DNA of 64,000 nt from NCBI GenBank assembly GCA_910588025.1, contig CAJUQG010000003.1:17149-81148 (forward strand). The letters run 5' to 3'. Source of the stretch: an uncultured Bacilli bacterium (GTDB lineage Bacteria; Bacillota_I; Bacilli_A; RF39; UBA660). Within the stretch, counting starts at the first letter, position 1. Each line of letters begins with the position of its first letter. Below the pieces are notes generated by a model. The model worked only from the letters and a program-made list of their open reading frames with translations, had not been told where the DNA came from and did not search any database. A program made the position numbers and the translations under genes. Positions 54,304 through 63,176 of this stretch are shown piece by piece.

Positions 54304-55542
54304 TCTAATTATTTCCATTGCTTCACGCATTTTCATATCATATTTTACAACTTCTATTGAACCATAAGCTTGTAATAATTCTTCTTTCGTAATTCCATAG
54401 TTTTCAGCCATTTCAGTTGCTTTCTTTTCAACTTCTTCGTCTTTGAAGTCAATTTTTTCTACTTCAGCGACTTCTTCTAGAAGGTAACGATATTTAACTC
54501 GTTTGGTTGCTTCTGGTTCCATTTGTTCATGTAATTTTTCATGAGTGATTCCCGTAAATTGTGCATATTGTTCTAAAGTAAGACCTTGCATTTTTAATTG
54601 ATCTTCGAATTGATGAATCATACGATGAACTTCATCATCTAAAATTTCTTTATTCAATTCAATGGTCATATTTTCTGCCGCTTTTTCTAAACAACTTTCT
54701 AGGTATTGGTCATCGATTTCTTTTTCTTTGCGTTCTTTGATTACTTTTTCGACTTCTTTTTCTAATTCTTCTTTGGTAGTAACTTTATCGTATCCTAAAT
54801 CTTTAAAAAATTCTTCATTGATTTCTGGTAATACACGAGTTTTAATTTCCATGATTTCAACATCAAATGTTACATCTTTGCCACCTAAGTCTTGCGCATA
54901 ATTTTCTGGAAATTTTAATTCTAATGTTTTTTTGTCACCTTTTTTTAAGCCAATTAAACCACTTTCAAATCCTGGAATAAATGTATTAGAGCCAATTTCT
55001 AATGGGAATGATTCGCCACTTCCACCTTCTAATTCTTTAGAATCTACATATCCTTTGAAATTAATTACTGCTGTATCTTTGTCGGCAATTTTTTGACCAT
55101 CTTCTTTTACAGTAATTTCAGCAAATTTAGAACGTAAATTTTCAATTTCTTCTTGAATTTCTTCTTTGGTTACTTTGGCAGTTTCCTTCTTAATTTTTAA
55201 ATCTTTATAGGCACCTAATTTTATTTCAGGTTTTGTAATAATTGTAAAGGCGAATGTAACAGATTTTTCATCAATGGTTTTTACATCTAATTTTGGTTCA
55301 ATTACTGGTACTAATTTATTATCTTTCATCACTTTATCATAAGCAATTGATACTGCATCATCTACTGCATCCATATAAAGTGATTCAATCCCAAACTTTT
55401 TTAAATACATTTCTTTTGGAGCAGCACCTTTACGGAAGCCATCGATTTTTGTTTCTTTGTTTCTTTTTTTAAATGATTTATCTAAGCAATTTTCCCATTC
55501 TTTTCCTTCAATTTTTATTTCAATTTCATGTACGTTTTTCAT
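54292..55542 (-). CDS. tig: Trigger factor (ribosome-associated chaperone)
   Basis: 416 residues. The N-terminal ribosome-binding signature GFRKGAAPKEMYLKKFG is at about 37-53 (the usual form is GFRKGK.P). The PPIase (FKBP-like) domain at about 145-230 holds DTAVINFKGYVD, FIPGFESGLIGLKKGDKK and FPENY. A helical C-terminal chaperone domain contains EEFFKDLGYDKVTTKEEL and GLTLEQYAQFTG. AAAGGAAA precedes the ATG. It binds nascent chains at the ribosome exit. It sits immediately upstream of lon; in many Firmicutes tig is near clpX and lon. Confidence 0.97.
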   Translation of the reverse strand: MKNVHEIEIKIEGKEWENCLDKSFKKRNKETKIDGFRKGAAPKEMYLKKFGIESLYMDAVDDAVSIAYDKVMKDNKLVPVIEPKLDVKTIDEKSVTFAFTIITKPEIKLGAYKDLKIKKETAKVTKEEIQEEIENLRSKFAEITVKEDGQKIADKDTAVINFKGYVDSKELEGGSGESFPLEIGSNTFIPGFESGLIGLKKGDKKTLELKFPENYAQDLGGKDVTFDVEIMEIKTRVLPEINEEFFKDLGYDKVTTKEELEKEVEKVIKERKEKEIDDQYLESCLEKAAENMTIELNKEILDDEVHRMIHQFEDQLKMQGLTLEQYAQFTGITHEKLHEQMEPEATKRVKYRYLLEEVAEVEKIDFKDEEVEKKATEMAENYGITKEELLQAYGSIEVVKYDMKMREAMEIIRASK

Positions 55543-55582
55543 AATTTAGTTTTTCCTTTCAAACATGATTATTATATCTAGT

Positions 55583-56629
55583 TTATCCTTTGTTTGCAAG
55601 CCTTTTATTCCGGGATATACCACTTGCAGAATCTAAATAATTTACAACATCCTCGATTCTTTTATGATCAATTTTGGATGGCAAATCATATATTCGGGTA
55701 TTATTAATATCATTATTTTCTGTATAAATTATTTGTTTATCATTAAGAGGTGTGCCTATTTTTAAAATGGCTGGATTTAAGCATGACAATAAATCCATTC
55801 GATACCAATCCATTTTATCTATATAAATCGTATAAGCATGGAACGTTTTATAATGCTTTGTTAATCTTACTATATTGGGATATTTCAACTCTTTTAAAAG
55901 ATAAGCACAAACTCTTGACATGTCTACGCAACATCCATAATGATTTTCTAAAACTTCTTCTACGCTTTGAATTACATATTCTTTGTACCAAAAGGAATTA
56001 ACTGAATCTATAACTTTGCCATCGGTTCTTTTCCAACCATATTTTACATTTTGCCAAACAAATTCTGAGACATCTTTTGGATTTTTTAGATGATCTCTTG
56101 TTTTTTTAAAATGATAGCTCATAAATGAATATGCTTCAAAAATAAAATCTTTTTCTTCCATTTTATGATATTTTAAAAGGGAAAATAAGTCGATATCGCC
56201 ATTTAAAAAGAGATATGCAACTTGTAATTTTATTAAAGCACTTTGAGATACTTTGGAAAGATCATCATTTGGATAAATAATTTCTTTCGATAAATATTCT
56301 TTCCACTGTGATATTGGATAGTCCAGTTGATATTTTAGTAAGATATCAGCAATTTCTGGCACTAAGGGCTCATAACATACATTTATGTTTTCTCTTAATA
56401 TAGTCGTTAAGACATAAAAGGCTTTTTTTACTATTTCATTAGATTCTGAAAATACTTGAGCATTTTTTATGCCATTAATAAACAAGGTTATATTAACTTT
56501 TTTATATGGATAAAGTCCTTGCTTTAACACTTCTAAAGTAGGTATAAGTTTTTTTCCTAATTCTAATATCACTTTTTCATCTGCAAGATCATAATTAATT
56601 TTTACGATATCTAAATCTAGTACTTTCAT
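55583..56629 (-). CDS. Transglutaminase-like (papain-fold) protein, role unknown
   Basis: 348 residues without signal peptide or membrane helix, so cytoplasmic. The region NHYGCCVDMSRVCAYLLKEL (about 230-250) has the Cys of a transglutaminase-like core. YKTFHAYTIYI supplies the His, and WYRMDLLSC could supply the Asp. The N-terminal 200 residues are helical with no known domain. AGAGGAAA precedes the ATG. Transglutaminase-like domains of bacteria are often proteases or peptide-processing enzymes; which applies here cannot be said. The gene follows greA's terminator and precedes tig with a short gap. Confidence 0.7.
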   Translation of the reverse strand: MKVLDLDIVKINYDLADEKVILELGKKLIPTLEVLKQGLYPYKKVNITLFINGIKNAQVFSESNEIVKKAFYVLTTILRENINVCYEPLVPEIADILLKYQLDYPISQWKEYLSKEIIYPNDDLSKVSQSALIKLQVAYLFLNGDIDLFSLLKYHKMEEKDFIFEAYSFMSYHFKKTRDHLKNPKDVSEFVWQNVKYGWKRTDGKVIDSVNSFWYKEYVIQSVEEVLENHYGCCVDMSRVCAYLLKELKYPNIVRLTKHYKTFHAYTIYIDKMDWYRMDLLSCLNPAILKIGTPLNDKQIIYTENNDINNTRIYDLPSKIDHKRIEDVVNYLDSASGISRNKRLANKG

Positions 56630-56673
56630 AATATTTCCTCTTTTCGAAGAAAATATTATACAGCAAAAAAAGA

Positions 56674-56698
56674 AAAAAACGAATTAATTCGTTTTATG
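56674..56698 (-). terminator. Intrinsic terminator of greA
   Basis: Palindrome AAACGAATTAATTCGTTT (56677-56694) followed on the minus strand by T-rich sequence. The stem begins at the greA stop codon. Confidence 0.8.
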
Positions 56699-57161
56699 CC
56701 AAAGCTTTTATTACAACTTTATATGAACCATTTGGGCTTTCAACTTCGATTTCTTCACCGACTTTTTTGCCAACGATTGCTTTTCCAATTGGAGATTCGT
56801 TTGATACTTTATTATCAAATGGGTCAGCTTCTAAAGATCCAACTATTTTATAAGTATCTTCTTCGCCATCATCATAGATTAATGTTACAGTAGATCCTAC
56901 ACAAACAGTATCACTACCAAGTTGTTCAGCAATTGTACAATGTTCTAATTTATATTCTAATTCTTTAATTCGTCCTTCTAATTTAGCTTGAGCATCTCTT
57001 GCTGCATCGTAATCAGAGTTTTCGGATAAATCACCTTGAGCTCTTGCTTCTTTTAATTCTTTAATAATTTGCGGACGAGTTACCGTTTTTAATTCTTTTA
57101 ATTCAGTTTCTAATTCTAAATAGCCTTCCGCTGTTAGCATTATTTTTTCATTTTCGTTCAT
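56694..57161 (-). CDS. greA: Transcription elongation factor GreA
   Basis: 155 residues, normal length. An N-terminal coiled coil includes the conserved tip ARAQGDLSENSDYDAARDAQ (about 39-58) with the acidic residues that enter the polymerase secondary channel. The C-terminal FKBP-like domain reads VGSTVTLIYDDGEED, SPIGKAIVGKKVGEEI. AAGGA precedes the ATG. It rescues backtracked RNA polymerase by stimulating transcript cleavage. It is the last gene of the trhP-trmR-mltG block, as in Bacillus, but udk, usually found between trhP2 and greA, is missing. Confidence 0.97.
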   Translation of the reverse strand: MNENEKIMLTAEGYLELETELKELKTVTRPQIIKELKEARAQGDLSENSDYDAARDAQAKLEGRIKELEYKLEHCTIAEQLGSDTVCVGSTVTLIYDDGEEDTYKIVGSLEADPFDNKVSNESPIGKAIVGKKVGEEIEVESPNGSYKVVIKALA

Positions 57162-57198
57162 CTTTCATCATTCCTTTTAAAACATCTTCTCAAAGATA

Positions 57199-58398
57199 CT
57201 ACACATAGTCTTTTTTGTCAAACACTTTAAGACGCATCATGTCAAATTCCTGTAACGGGAATGGAACGGGAATTTTTACCATCATCCCTGGGTGATTGGC
57301 AACTTCTAGTGGATTATCCTCTTCGTCATATATTTTACTCAATTTTATGGAAAAAGTTTCCACATTTGGTCCAAAAAATTCGACGATATCTCCAAGGCGG
57401 AAAATATTACGTTCTTCTAAGATAACCATTTGTGTCTCTTCTTCATAGCTTTTTACGAGACCTAAGAAGTCTTGATTCGATACTTCATCTCTTCCCAAAT
57501 AGTATTGTTCTTTATTAGTAGGAATTGAGGCAAAAAATTGCGGAGTTGATTCACGATTGGCACATCGATTTAAAATTGCTAGAGAGTATGCTACATCTTG
57601 ACTAGTGATGGTATGATTTACAATTTTATCTACCAAACGACGATAAGTTAAAATAACTGTGGCAATATAATAAATTCCTCGCATTCTTCCTTCTACTTTA
57701 AAAGAGTTTACACCTATTTCAATCATTTCTTCGATGTGTGGAATCATATTTAAGTCTTTACTAGTCATAGAAAATGGTGTGTTCGATAATTCGGTATCAA
57801 ACATCCACCGACAAATTTGAGCACACCCCCCACGATTCGCATCGCGATTGGTACAATAATTTGATAAGACACAACGACCACTCATACTCGTACACATCGC
57901 ACCATGGATAAAGCACTCTAATTCAAGGCCTGTAGCCTCTTTTATTTTTTTGATATCTTCTTTGCTTGCTTCTCTTGCTAGGACAATACGTGTGACTCCT
58001 AAATTTTTATAAAATAAAGCAGCACCAACATTTAAGACACTACTTTGCGTCGATAAATGTAGTTCATATTGGGCATTGATTTCTTTTGACAGACGAAGGA
58101 CTACAATATCACTAGCAATAATCGCATCGATGCCAATTTCACTTAATGCTTTTAGGTATTCTTTTAAACCGACTAAATCACTTTCATGAAAGACAATGTT
58201 GACTGTTACATATACCCGTTTGTTAAGAGAATGAGCAAATTTAGTTGCCCTTTCTATTTCTTCTAGTGAGAAATTTTTGGCATTGGCACGTAAAGAAAAT
58301 TGTTGTCCTCCAAAATAAACTGCATCTGCACCATATAAAAGAGCAATTTTTAGTTTCTCAAAATCTCCGGCTGGAGATAAGATTTCAATTTTCGGCAC
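57199..58398 (-). CDS. trhP2: tRNA hydroxylation protein, peptidase U32 family (TrhP2/YrrO-like)
   Basis: 399 residues. Starts with GTG at 58398, backed by a perfect AAAGGAGG site. The U32 fold opens KIEILSPAGDFEKLKIALLY with GADAVYFGG. The family signature region ECFIHGAMCTSMSGRCVLSN, followed by CTNRDANRGGC and QICRW, carries the conserved cysteines thought to hold an iron-sulfur cluster. A C-terminal beta-barrel part includes NIFRLGDIVEFFGP. Family knowledge: with TrhP1 it makes 5-hydroxyuridine at tRNA position 34, using prephenate as precursor. It overlaps the trhP1 3' end by 14 nt; the methyltransferase for the next step, trmR, lies just upstream. Confidence 0.9.
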   Translation of the reverse strand: MPKIEILSPAGDFEKLKIALLYGADAVYFGGQQFSLRANAKNFSLEEIERATKFAHSLNKRVYVTVNIVFHESDLVGLKEYLKALSEIGIDAIIASDIVVLRLSKEINAQYELHLSTQSSVLNVGAALFYKNLGVTRIVLAREASKEDIKKIKEATGLELECFIHGAMCTSMSGRCVLSNYCTNRDANRGGCAQICRWMFDTELSNTPFSMTSKDLNMIPHIEEMIEIGVNSFKVEGRMRGIYYIATVILTYRRLVDKIVNHTITSQDVAYSLAILNRCANRESTPQFFASIPTNKEQYYLGRDEVSNQDFLGLVKSYEEETQMVILEERNIFRLGDIVEFFGPNVETFSIKLSKIYDEEDNPLEVANHPGMMVKIPVPFPLQEFDMMRLKVFDKKDYV

Positions 58399-59206
58399 GT
58401 CGTACCTCCTTTAAACGATAAATCGTTTCTTGATTTAGAAAACCACGACTTTCTTGCTCGGTTAATTTTTTTGAGCCATCTATTAATTGACCTATTAAGT
58501 CTTCAAATTCCTGTTGTTTCATCACAATAGGATTTATCAAATAGAATTTGATTTTTTGTTCATCGAAGGTATCTACTCCATTGAAGTATTTATCATGATA
58601 TAATACCGTTCCATATTCATTTTCAATGGCAAGAAAGTTATTATGAGAAATTTTCTCTTCTAACTTGACAATATTTTTCGTTGCTGTTTGAAATTCTTTT
58701 TCAAAATTTGATAAAAGAGTTCTTCTTGAATACATTGCTGGAACTAAACTATATAAAACATATACTAGTGGCTTTTTCGTAAAACTTAAAATCGTATCGA
58801 TTTCTTTTTTGGTAATATCAGTACTTATCACAATACTATTTACAAATTCTAAATTTTCATTGATACTTTGATGATTAGTCGCAAAGTGCGTTTGATAAAG
58901 AATTAGTTCTAAGTTTAAATGCAATTCCTGAACTAAGGTGATTACACCAAAGTCTTCAAAAACAAGACCTTTTATATTTTCAGGAAGTATCATTAATGTT
59001 TGACGTAAGTTTTCGTAAGCTTTAGAATCTAATATACGATTTAAATAAAGATAAGCGTTTTCTTTTATCTCTTCGATAGCAAATGTCGTTGGGTATCCAA
59101 CACAGTAGTCTTTTAATGGAAAAAGAAAGTTAGTAATGCTAGCTTTCTTACAAATTGCAATTTGTTTTTCATCTGTTATTGTTACTAAAAATTTATTTTT
59201 GTTCAT
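58385..59206 (-). CDS. trhP1: tRNA hydroxylation protein, U32-like (TrhP1/YrrN-like)
   Basis: 273 residues, somewhat shorter than the Bacillus protein. It has a TIM-barrel-like pattern of strands (FLVTITDEKQIAICKKASI, IKGLVFEDFGVITLVQEL, SIVISTDITKKEIDTILSF). It lacks the cysteine cluster of the U32 signature found in its neighbour, as expected for the YrrN half. The ATG at 59206 overlaps the trmR 3' end by 14 nt. Assignment rests mainly on the conserved order trmR-trhP1-trhP2. Acts with TrhP2 in tRNA wobble-uridine hydroxylation. Confidence 0.8.
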   Translation of the reverse strand: MNKNKFLVTITDEKQIAICKKASITNFLFPLKDYCVGYPTTFAIEEIKENAYLYLNRILDSKAYENLRQTLMILPENIKGLVFEDFGVITLVQELHLNLELILYQTHFATNHQSINENLEFVNSIVISTDITKKEIDTILSFTKKPLVYVLYSLVPAMYSRRTLLSNFEKEFQTATKNIVKLEEKISHNNFLAIENEYGTVLYHDKYFNGVDTFDEQKIKFYLINPIVMKQQEFEDLIGQLIDGSKKLTEQESRGFLNQETIYRLKEVRRAEN

Positions 59207-59786
59207 GGCGTTTACTTATAGAAATTCCATCTCCTAGTTTTAAAAACTCGGTTTCAAATTCTTCATTTTCCTTTAAAAATTCAATATATTTTTCAATTTT
59301 TTCCACTAAACTACGTAAATTTTTACTTTCTATAGTTTCACTTTTTCCTACCATGCCATGAAAATTTAAGTTATCGGTAATGATTACGCCATTTGGTGCT
59401 AAGAAATATTGGAATTTCTCAAAAAACTTGGTGTATTGTCCTTTGGCAGCATCGATAAAAATCATATCATATTTCACATCACTTAAATTGACTTCTAAAG
59501 CATCTTGAAATACAACATTGATTTTCTTTTCTAAACCAGCTTTTTTCACATTTTTTAAGCATTCCATGTAGCGTTCATTATCTCTTTCAATGGTTGTAAC
59601 TTTGGTTTCGGCATTACTTGAAGCCATTAAAATGGCTGAATAACCAATAGCACTTCCAATTTCTAAAATGTTTTTTACGTTATTGCTTTTAATATATTTC
59701 ATAATAAAGGCAATGCTTTCTTTTTCAATAATGGGAACATTTTTTTCTTTGGCATAGTTCTCCATTTCTACGATAAGTTCTTTCAT
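59193..59786 (-). CDS. trmR: tRNA 5-hydroxyuridine O-methyltransferase (YrrM family)
   Basis: 197 residues from the ATG at 59786; an upstream AGGGTGAG supports it over the GTG at 59795. Class I methyltransferase fold: NILEIGSAIGYSAILMA (SAM loop), TTIERDNERYMECLKNV, and MIFIDAAKGQYTKFFEKF with the metal-binding Asp and Lys. The next metal ligands are in GVIITDNLNFHG. Family knowledge: it methylates 5-hydroxyuridine to 5-methoxyuridine at tRNA position 34, the step after TrhP1/TrhP2, encoded directly downstream. It lies 5 nt after mltG. Confidence 0.9.
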   Translation of the reverse strand: MKELIVEMENYAKEKNVPIIEKESIAFIMKYIKSNNVKNILEIGSAIGYSAILMASSNAETKVTTIERDNERYMECLKNVKKAGLEKKINVVFQDALEVNLSDVKYDMIFIDAAKGQYTKFFEKFQYFLAPNGVIITDNLNFHGMVGKSETIESKNLRSLVEKIEKYIEFLKENEEFETEFLKLGDGISISKRHEQK

Positions 59787-59791
59787 AAACC

Positions 59792-60838
59792 TCACCCTAT
59801 TTCTTTTTGGACTTGTACATGTTCTTCAAATGTTTTAGAAAAATAAACTTTTCCTGTTTTGATATCGGCGAAAAAGTACAAGTAATCTGTTTCTGTTGGA
59901 TTTAGTGCCGATTGAATACTCATAATTGATGGATTACAAATTGGTCCAATCGGTAATTTTCCCGCCATACTAGCATTCATTTCGCTTGTATTGTAGGGAC
60001 TTACTGTTTTTAAATCGGTAAGTGTTAAGGAATCCCCCATAGCTTTTTTTACAGCATAGTAAGTGGTAACATCCATGCCAAGTCCCATTTGTTTTGTTAA
60101 ACGTTTTCTAATTACTTGACTAACGGTATTACGATCATTTTCTGTCACAGCTTCTAATTCAATAATCGCAGCCATACTTAATATATCATGCACGCTATAT
60201 TCGGAATTTACAATACTATTTTTGACGGTATTTAATTTTTGTTCGGTGTGATTTAAAATCTTTTCAATCACTTCTTCGATGGTATTTTGTTCTTTAAATT
60301 CGTAAGTATCTGGGAAGAAATATCCTTCCAAAGGATTATAAATTTCAGGATTTAAAATGGTCGATTCTAAAAACCAATATTTAGATATTAAAGTATTTAA
60401 ATATTCTTGGTCTTTCATTTTTTGTTCTATCTCTGTTAAAGGAATATTTAATTTATTGGCAATGATACTTTGATATTCACTTAAACGTCTTCCTTCAATT
60501 AAAGTAATCGTGATACTATCATTTTTTACTTCCCCACTAGCCATTTTGTTTAAGATATCTTTGGGAGACATATTGCTTTTTAGTTCATAAACTCCCGCTT
60601 GAAGATTCATTTTATTATGAAATAAAAGGTACGCTTTTAAAACTAGAGCACTGCGAATGATTCCTTGTTCTTCTAAGGCATCAGCGATAGCAAGTTTAGA
60701 AGTTCCAGAATTTAAAGTAAATAATACGGTATTGTCATTTTTATCTTTTGGACTCATTCCGTAGAAAAAAAAGATACTTAAACCAAGAAGTAGAACAACA
60801 AAAATACTTAGAATCGTAATGATTATTCTTTTATTCAT
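59792..60838 (-). CDS. mltG: Endolytic murein transglycosylase
   Basis: 348 residues. An N-terminal membrane helix (IIITILSIFVVLLLGLSIFFF) precedes a LysM-like module (VLFTLNSGTSKLAIADALEE) and the YceG catalytic domain. The catalytic Glu lies in MAAIIELEAVTENDR. Further family blocks are MGLGMDVTTYYA, SPYNTSEM and LPIGPICNPSIMSIQSALNP with YLYFFADIKTG. It cuts newly made glycan strands at the membrane and sets their length. Upstream is DUF1292 (1 nt gap), downstream trmR: the Bacillus order. Confidence 0.96.
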   Translation of the reverse strand: MNKRIIITILSIFVVLLLGLSIFFFYGMSPKDKNDNTVLFTLNSGTSKLAIADALEEQGIIRSALVLKAYLLFHNKMNLQAGVYELKSNMSPKDILNKMASGEVKNDSITITLIEGRRLSEYQSIIANKLNIPLTEIEQKMKDQEYLNTLISKYWFLESTILNPEIYNPLEGYFFPDTYEFKEQNTIEEVIEKILNHTEQKLNTVKNSIVNSEYSVHDILSMAAIIELEAVTENDRNTVSQVIRKRLTKQMGLGMDVTTYYAVKKAMGDSLTLTDLKTVSPYNTSEMNASMAGKLPIGPICNPSIMSIQSALNPTETDYLYFFADIKTGKVYFSKTFEEHVQVQKEIG

Positions 60839-60839
60839 T

Positions 60840-61118
60840 TTAATCCCTCGTTTCTTCTAGTTTGCTTAAAATCGCTTCCACAGTGTTCCATTCTTCTTCT
60901 GTTTCAATTGGAAGAAGGTTCATATTGGAACCAGTTGGGTCATAAGAATTAGCGTAAACTTTTAATGCTCCACTTTCATCTTTGGTATTATCTGTATAGA
61001 TTAAATAACTTTTTTTGGTTTGTTCTGAATCAAATGTAAATAAAATGGTACATTCCACTTCTGTTCCATTTGATAATTTCATGGTAAACACACTATGATT
61101 CTTGGGATTTTCGTTCAT
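60840..61118 (-). CDS. DUF1292 family protein (YrzB-like)
   Basis: 92 residues, small and acidic. The pattern VECTILFTFDSEQTKKSYLI, YTDNTKDESGALKVYANSYD and a C-terminal EEEWNTVEAILSKL match the DUF1292/YrzB family. Function is unknown in the family, which is conserved beside ruvX in Firmicutes. Here it overlaps the 3' end of ruvX by 26 nt, which indicates tight translational coupling. Confidence 0.9.
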   Translation of the reverse strand: MNENPKNHSVFTMKLSNGTEVECTILFTFDSEQTKKSYLIYTDNTKDESGALKVYANSYDPTGSNMNLLPIETEEEWNTVEAILSKLEETRD

Positions 61119-61539
61119 CCTTAATCCTTCTTTCTTTTAAGTACGTTTCTAATATGAGCGCCGAGGCGACATTATCCACGACTTTTTTCCTTTTTATTCT
61201 ACTTAAATCACTATGAATTAATATTTTTTCGGCTTCCACGCTTGAGAGGCGTTCATCCACCAAATGAACTGGTATCTTTAAGTTGTATTCCAATAATTTT
61301 TTAAATTCTTCGCTACGCTGTGCTGCAAAGCCACAAGAGTTATTCATGTTTTTTGGTAAGCCCAGGACGATGTCTGTAATTTCTTTTTCACCAATTATCT
61401 TTTTTAATTCAGGGATAACAGATTCATACATTTCACTTTTAAATGTCAATGTTTTGTAAGGGCTTGCAATCGTATTGGTGCGATCGCTTAAAGAAATACC
61501 TAATGTTTTGGTGCCTAAATCTAAACCTATGTATCGCAT
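61093..61539 (-). CDS. ruvX: Putative pre-16S rRNA nuclease / YqgF family RuvX
   Basis: 148 residues with an RNase H-like fold. IGLDLGTKTLGISLSD holds the first catalytic Asp, ITDIVLGLPKNMNNSCG the second region, and LVDERLSSVEAEKIL plus the C-terminal KKVVDNVASALILETYL the final Asp. Family knowledge: YqgF processes the 5' end of 16S rRNA. The start overlaps the ireB stop by one base (TAATG). Confidence 0.95.
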   Translation of the reverse strand: MRYIGLDLGTKTLGISLSDRTNTIASPYKTLTFKSEMYESVIPELKKIIGEKEITDIVLGLPKNMNNSCGFAAQRSEEFKKLLEYNLKIPVHLVDERLSSVEAEKILIHSDLSRIKRKKVVDNVASALILETYLKERRIKDERKSQES

Positions 61540-61781
61540 TATTTTAAACTTTCTTCCAATAAATATTCTAATATTTCAGCTCGGTCTAATTCTAAGATTT
61601 TATCACGGGCATTTTGAAAACTAGAAATATAACTGGCATCCCCACTCATTAAATAACCAATGACTTGATTTTTAGCTTGATAGCCTTTGATTGTTAAATC
61701 TTGCATTACTTCTTTTAAAGTGGTTTTAATGTTTTCTTTTTTTACAACAGATAGGTCAAAAAGAGTCGTTTTTTCAGTCAT
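61539..61781 (-). CDS. IreB/ReoM family regulatory phosphoprotein
   Basis: 80 residues from the ATG at 61781, with GGAGTG 6 nt upstream. A GTG- or TTG-type extension to 61799 is not needed. The family core IKGYQAKNQVIGYLMSGD is clear, with ARDKILELDRAEILEYLLEE after it. The N-terminal TEKTTLFDL offers threonines where IreB/ReoM is phosphorylated by the PASTA kinase. Family knowledge: it modulates ClpCP-controlled turnover of MurA and beta-lactam tolerance. It heads the block; alaS, usually upstream, is absent. Confidence 0.93.
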   Translation of the reverse strand: MTEKTTLFDLSVVKKENIKTTLKEVMQDLTIKGYQAKNQVIGYLMSGDASYISSFQNARDKILELDRAEILEYLLEESLK

Positions 61782-61850
61782 ATTGCACACTCCAAGCACA
61801 TGGATATTTTACCAAACTATTTGCCTCTTTACAAGTAGCTTAGATTTTTC

Positions 61851-62753
61851 CTAGGAACCCTGTTCATATTGCCAATCGAAGTATTTTAAATCTTCTTTGT
61901 CCGTTAAAATCGTTCGAGATAAGGTTCTAACTTTTTGTGGCTCTGGTTCACGATGTGGTTTTAATTGTTCATATTTCCATTTATTATATAAGTCTTGCCA
62001 ATCACTTTGATTAAAGCAATATTCCACTATTTTTAAAAGAAAGTAGATATTATTTTCTAAAATCACAGGATTTAAAGAAGCATTTGGAGTACGAAATTCT
62101 ACAGTATTACGATTTTGTTCATTAGAAACTTTGGCATATTGAACATTTAATGCGACATATTTCTTCATTTTTTTTAATTCTTCTAAAAAGGTAATCCAAT
62201 TTTGAATGGTAAATAAACCTTTTTTGTCTAAAAAGTATAATTTATCCGTAATACTTTTGGCATAATTAAGGGCAGCTAAAGAACGAATATCTTGTTCTTC
62301 TCCAGCAAAAAAACGATTTAATTCGGCTTCATAATAAGAAAGAATTAAGATAAATTTTTTAAAACAATCGATATTTTTATTTAAAAAAGCATTAAAATTT
62401 ATGTGAATATGAGCTGAACAACTTTCATCAATTTTGGCACCATAAGTTTTTAAAAAGGTACAAAGTTTTTCTAAATCATTTAAGAAAGAAGGCGCTAATA
62501 TACTGACTGGGGAAATGACTTCACCACCTACGCCCTTTTTTGTCACCGTTGGATCATAAGTAAAGATCCAACTAGAATAATCCTTTTTTCTCTGTTCTTT
62601 AAACTGAATATCTACTTGATGAGGAATATGTAACTTAGCAAAATTGTTTTGTTCTAAGTTCTTTAAAATATTAAAATGAGTTATTTCTAACTCTGTTCCA
62701 AACGGAATATGGTATTGTAATTGTAAATTACGACGAAATAATAAATCTTCCAC
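61851..62753 (-). CDS. Amidoligase-family enzyme (COOH-NH2 ligase)
   Basis: 300 residues, GTG start with GGGGG 6 nt upstream. Features of the amidoligase fold are a starting strand IPFGTELEITHF, a middle DPTVTKKGVGGEVISP, SCSAHIHINFNAF with paired His, and a late RNTVEFRTPNASLNP that carries the conserved Glu and Arg. Family knowledge: these ATP-dependent ligases are relatives of glutamine synthetase and join a carboxylate to an amine, often on peptides or cell-wall components. The usual gamma-glutamylcyclotransferase or amidotransferase partner genes are not seen. It lies 26 nt after an XRE-type regulator, suggesting an operon. Substrate unknown. Confidence 0.8.
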   Translation of the reverse strand: MEDLLFRRNLQLQYHIPFGTELEITHFNILKNLEQNNFAKLHIPHQVDIQFKEQRKKDYSSWIFTYDPTVTKKGVGGEVISPVSILAPSFLNDLEKLCTFLKTYGAKIDESCSAHIHINFNAFLNKNIDCFKKFILILSYYEAELNRFFAGEEQDIRSLAALNYAKSITDKLYFLDKKGLFTIQNWITFLEELKKMKKYVALNVQYAKVSNEQNRNTVEFRTPNASLNPVILENNIYFLLKIVEYCFNQSDWQDLYNKWKYEQLKPHREPEPQKVRTLSRTILTDKEDLKYFDWQYEQGS

Positions 62754-62779
62754 AAAAAACCCCCAAAATTTAATGGAAA

Positions 62780-63025
62780 TTATAACACTATTTCGCTGTT
62801 TTTGTCAATTTCTACTACTTCGAGAGTTAACCCAAGAGGTTCTAATAGTTTTAAAATGGTATTTAATTGAGGAGAAATCATCCCTTTTTCAATTTTTACT
62901 AAGGATGGTTGTTGCATATTTAAAATAGCACATAATCCTCGTTGACTAAAACCATGTTGTTTCCTAGCTTGTTTTAATTGGGATACAATTTTTAGTTCTT
63001 GTTCTTTTAAACGATAATCATTCAA
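62780..63025 (-). CDS. XRE-family helix-turn-helix regulator (HipB-like)
   Basis: About 81 residues. The frame starts at GTG 63034, but that codon sits inside the AGGTGA ribosome site, so the TTG at 63025 is better placed. HTH region: FSQRGLCAILNMQQPSLVKI EKG, with the tail LNTILKLLEPLGLTLEVVEI typical of HipB/HigA-type antitoxins. A TATAAT box lies about 25 nt upstream on the minus strand. The partner gene downstream is an amidoligase rather than HipA or HigB. It probably regulates its own operon. Confidence 0.85.
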   Translation of the reverse strand: MNDYRLKEQELKIVSQLKQARKQHGFSQRGLCAILNMQQPSLVKIEKGMISPQLNTILKLLEPLGLTLEVVEIDKNSEIVL

Positions 63026-63176
63026 ATTTGTCACCTACTTTTCTTTTTTTATTATACTCTTTTAAAATTGATTCTGATTAAAAAATGATAAAACTAAGAT
63101 AAAAAACATTTCTTACTTAATTTATTTTGCTTTTTGCTACAAATTTGATTATAATAGCATGCTAAGAGGTCATCGT

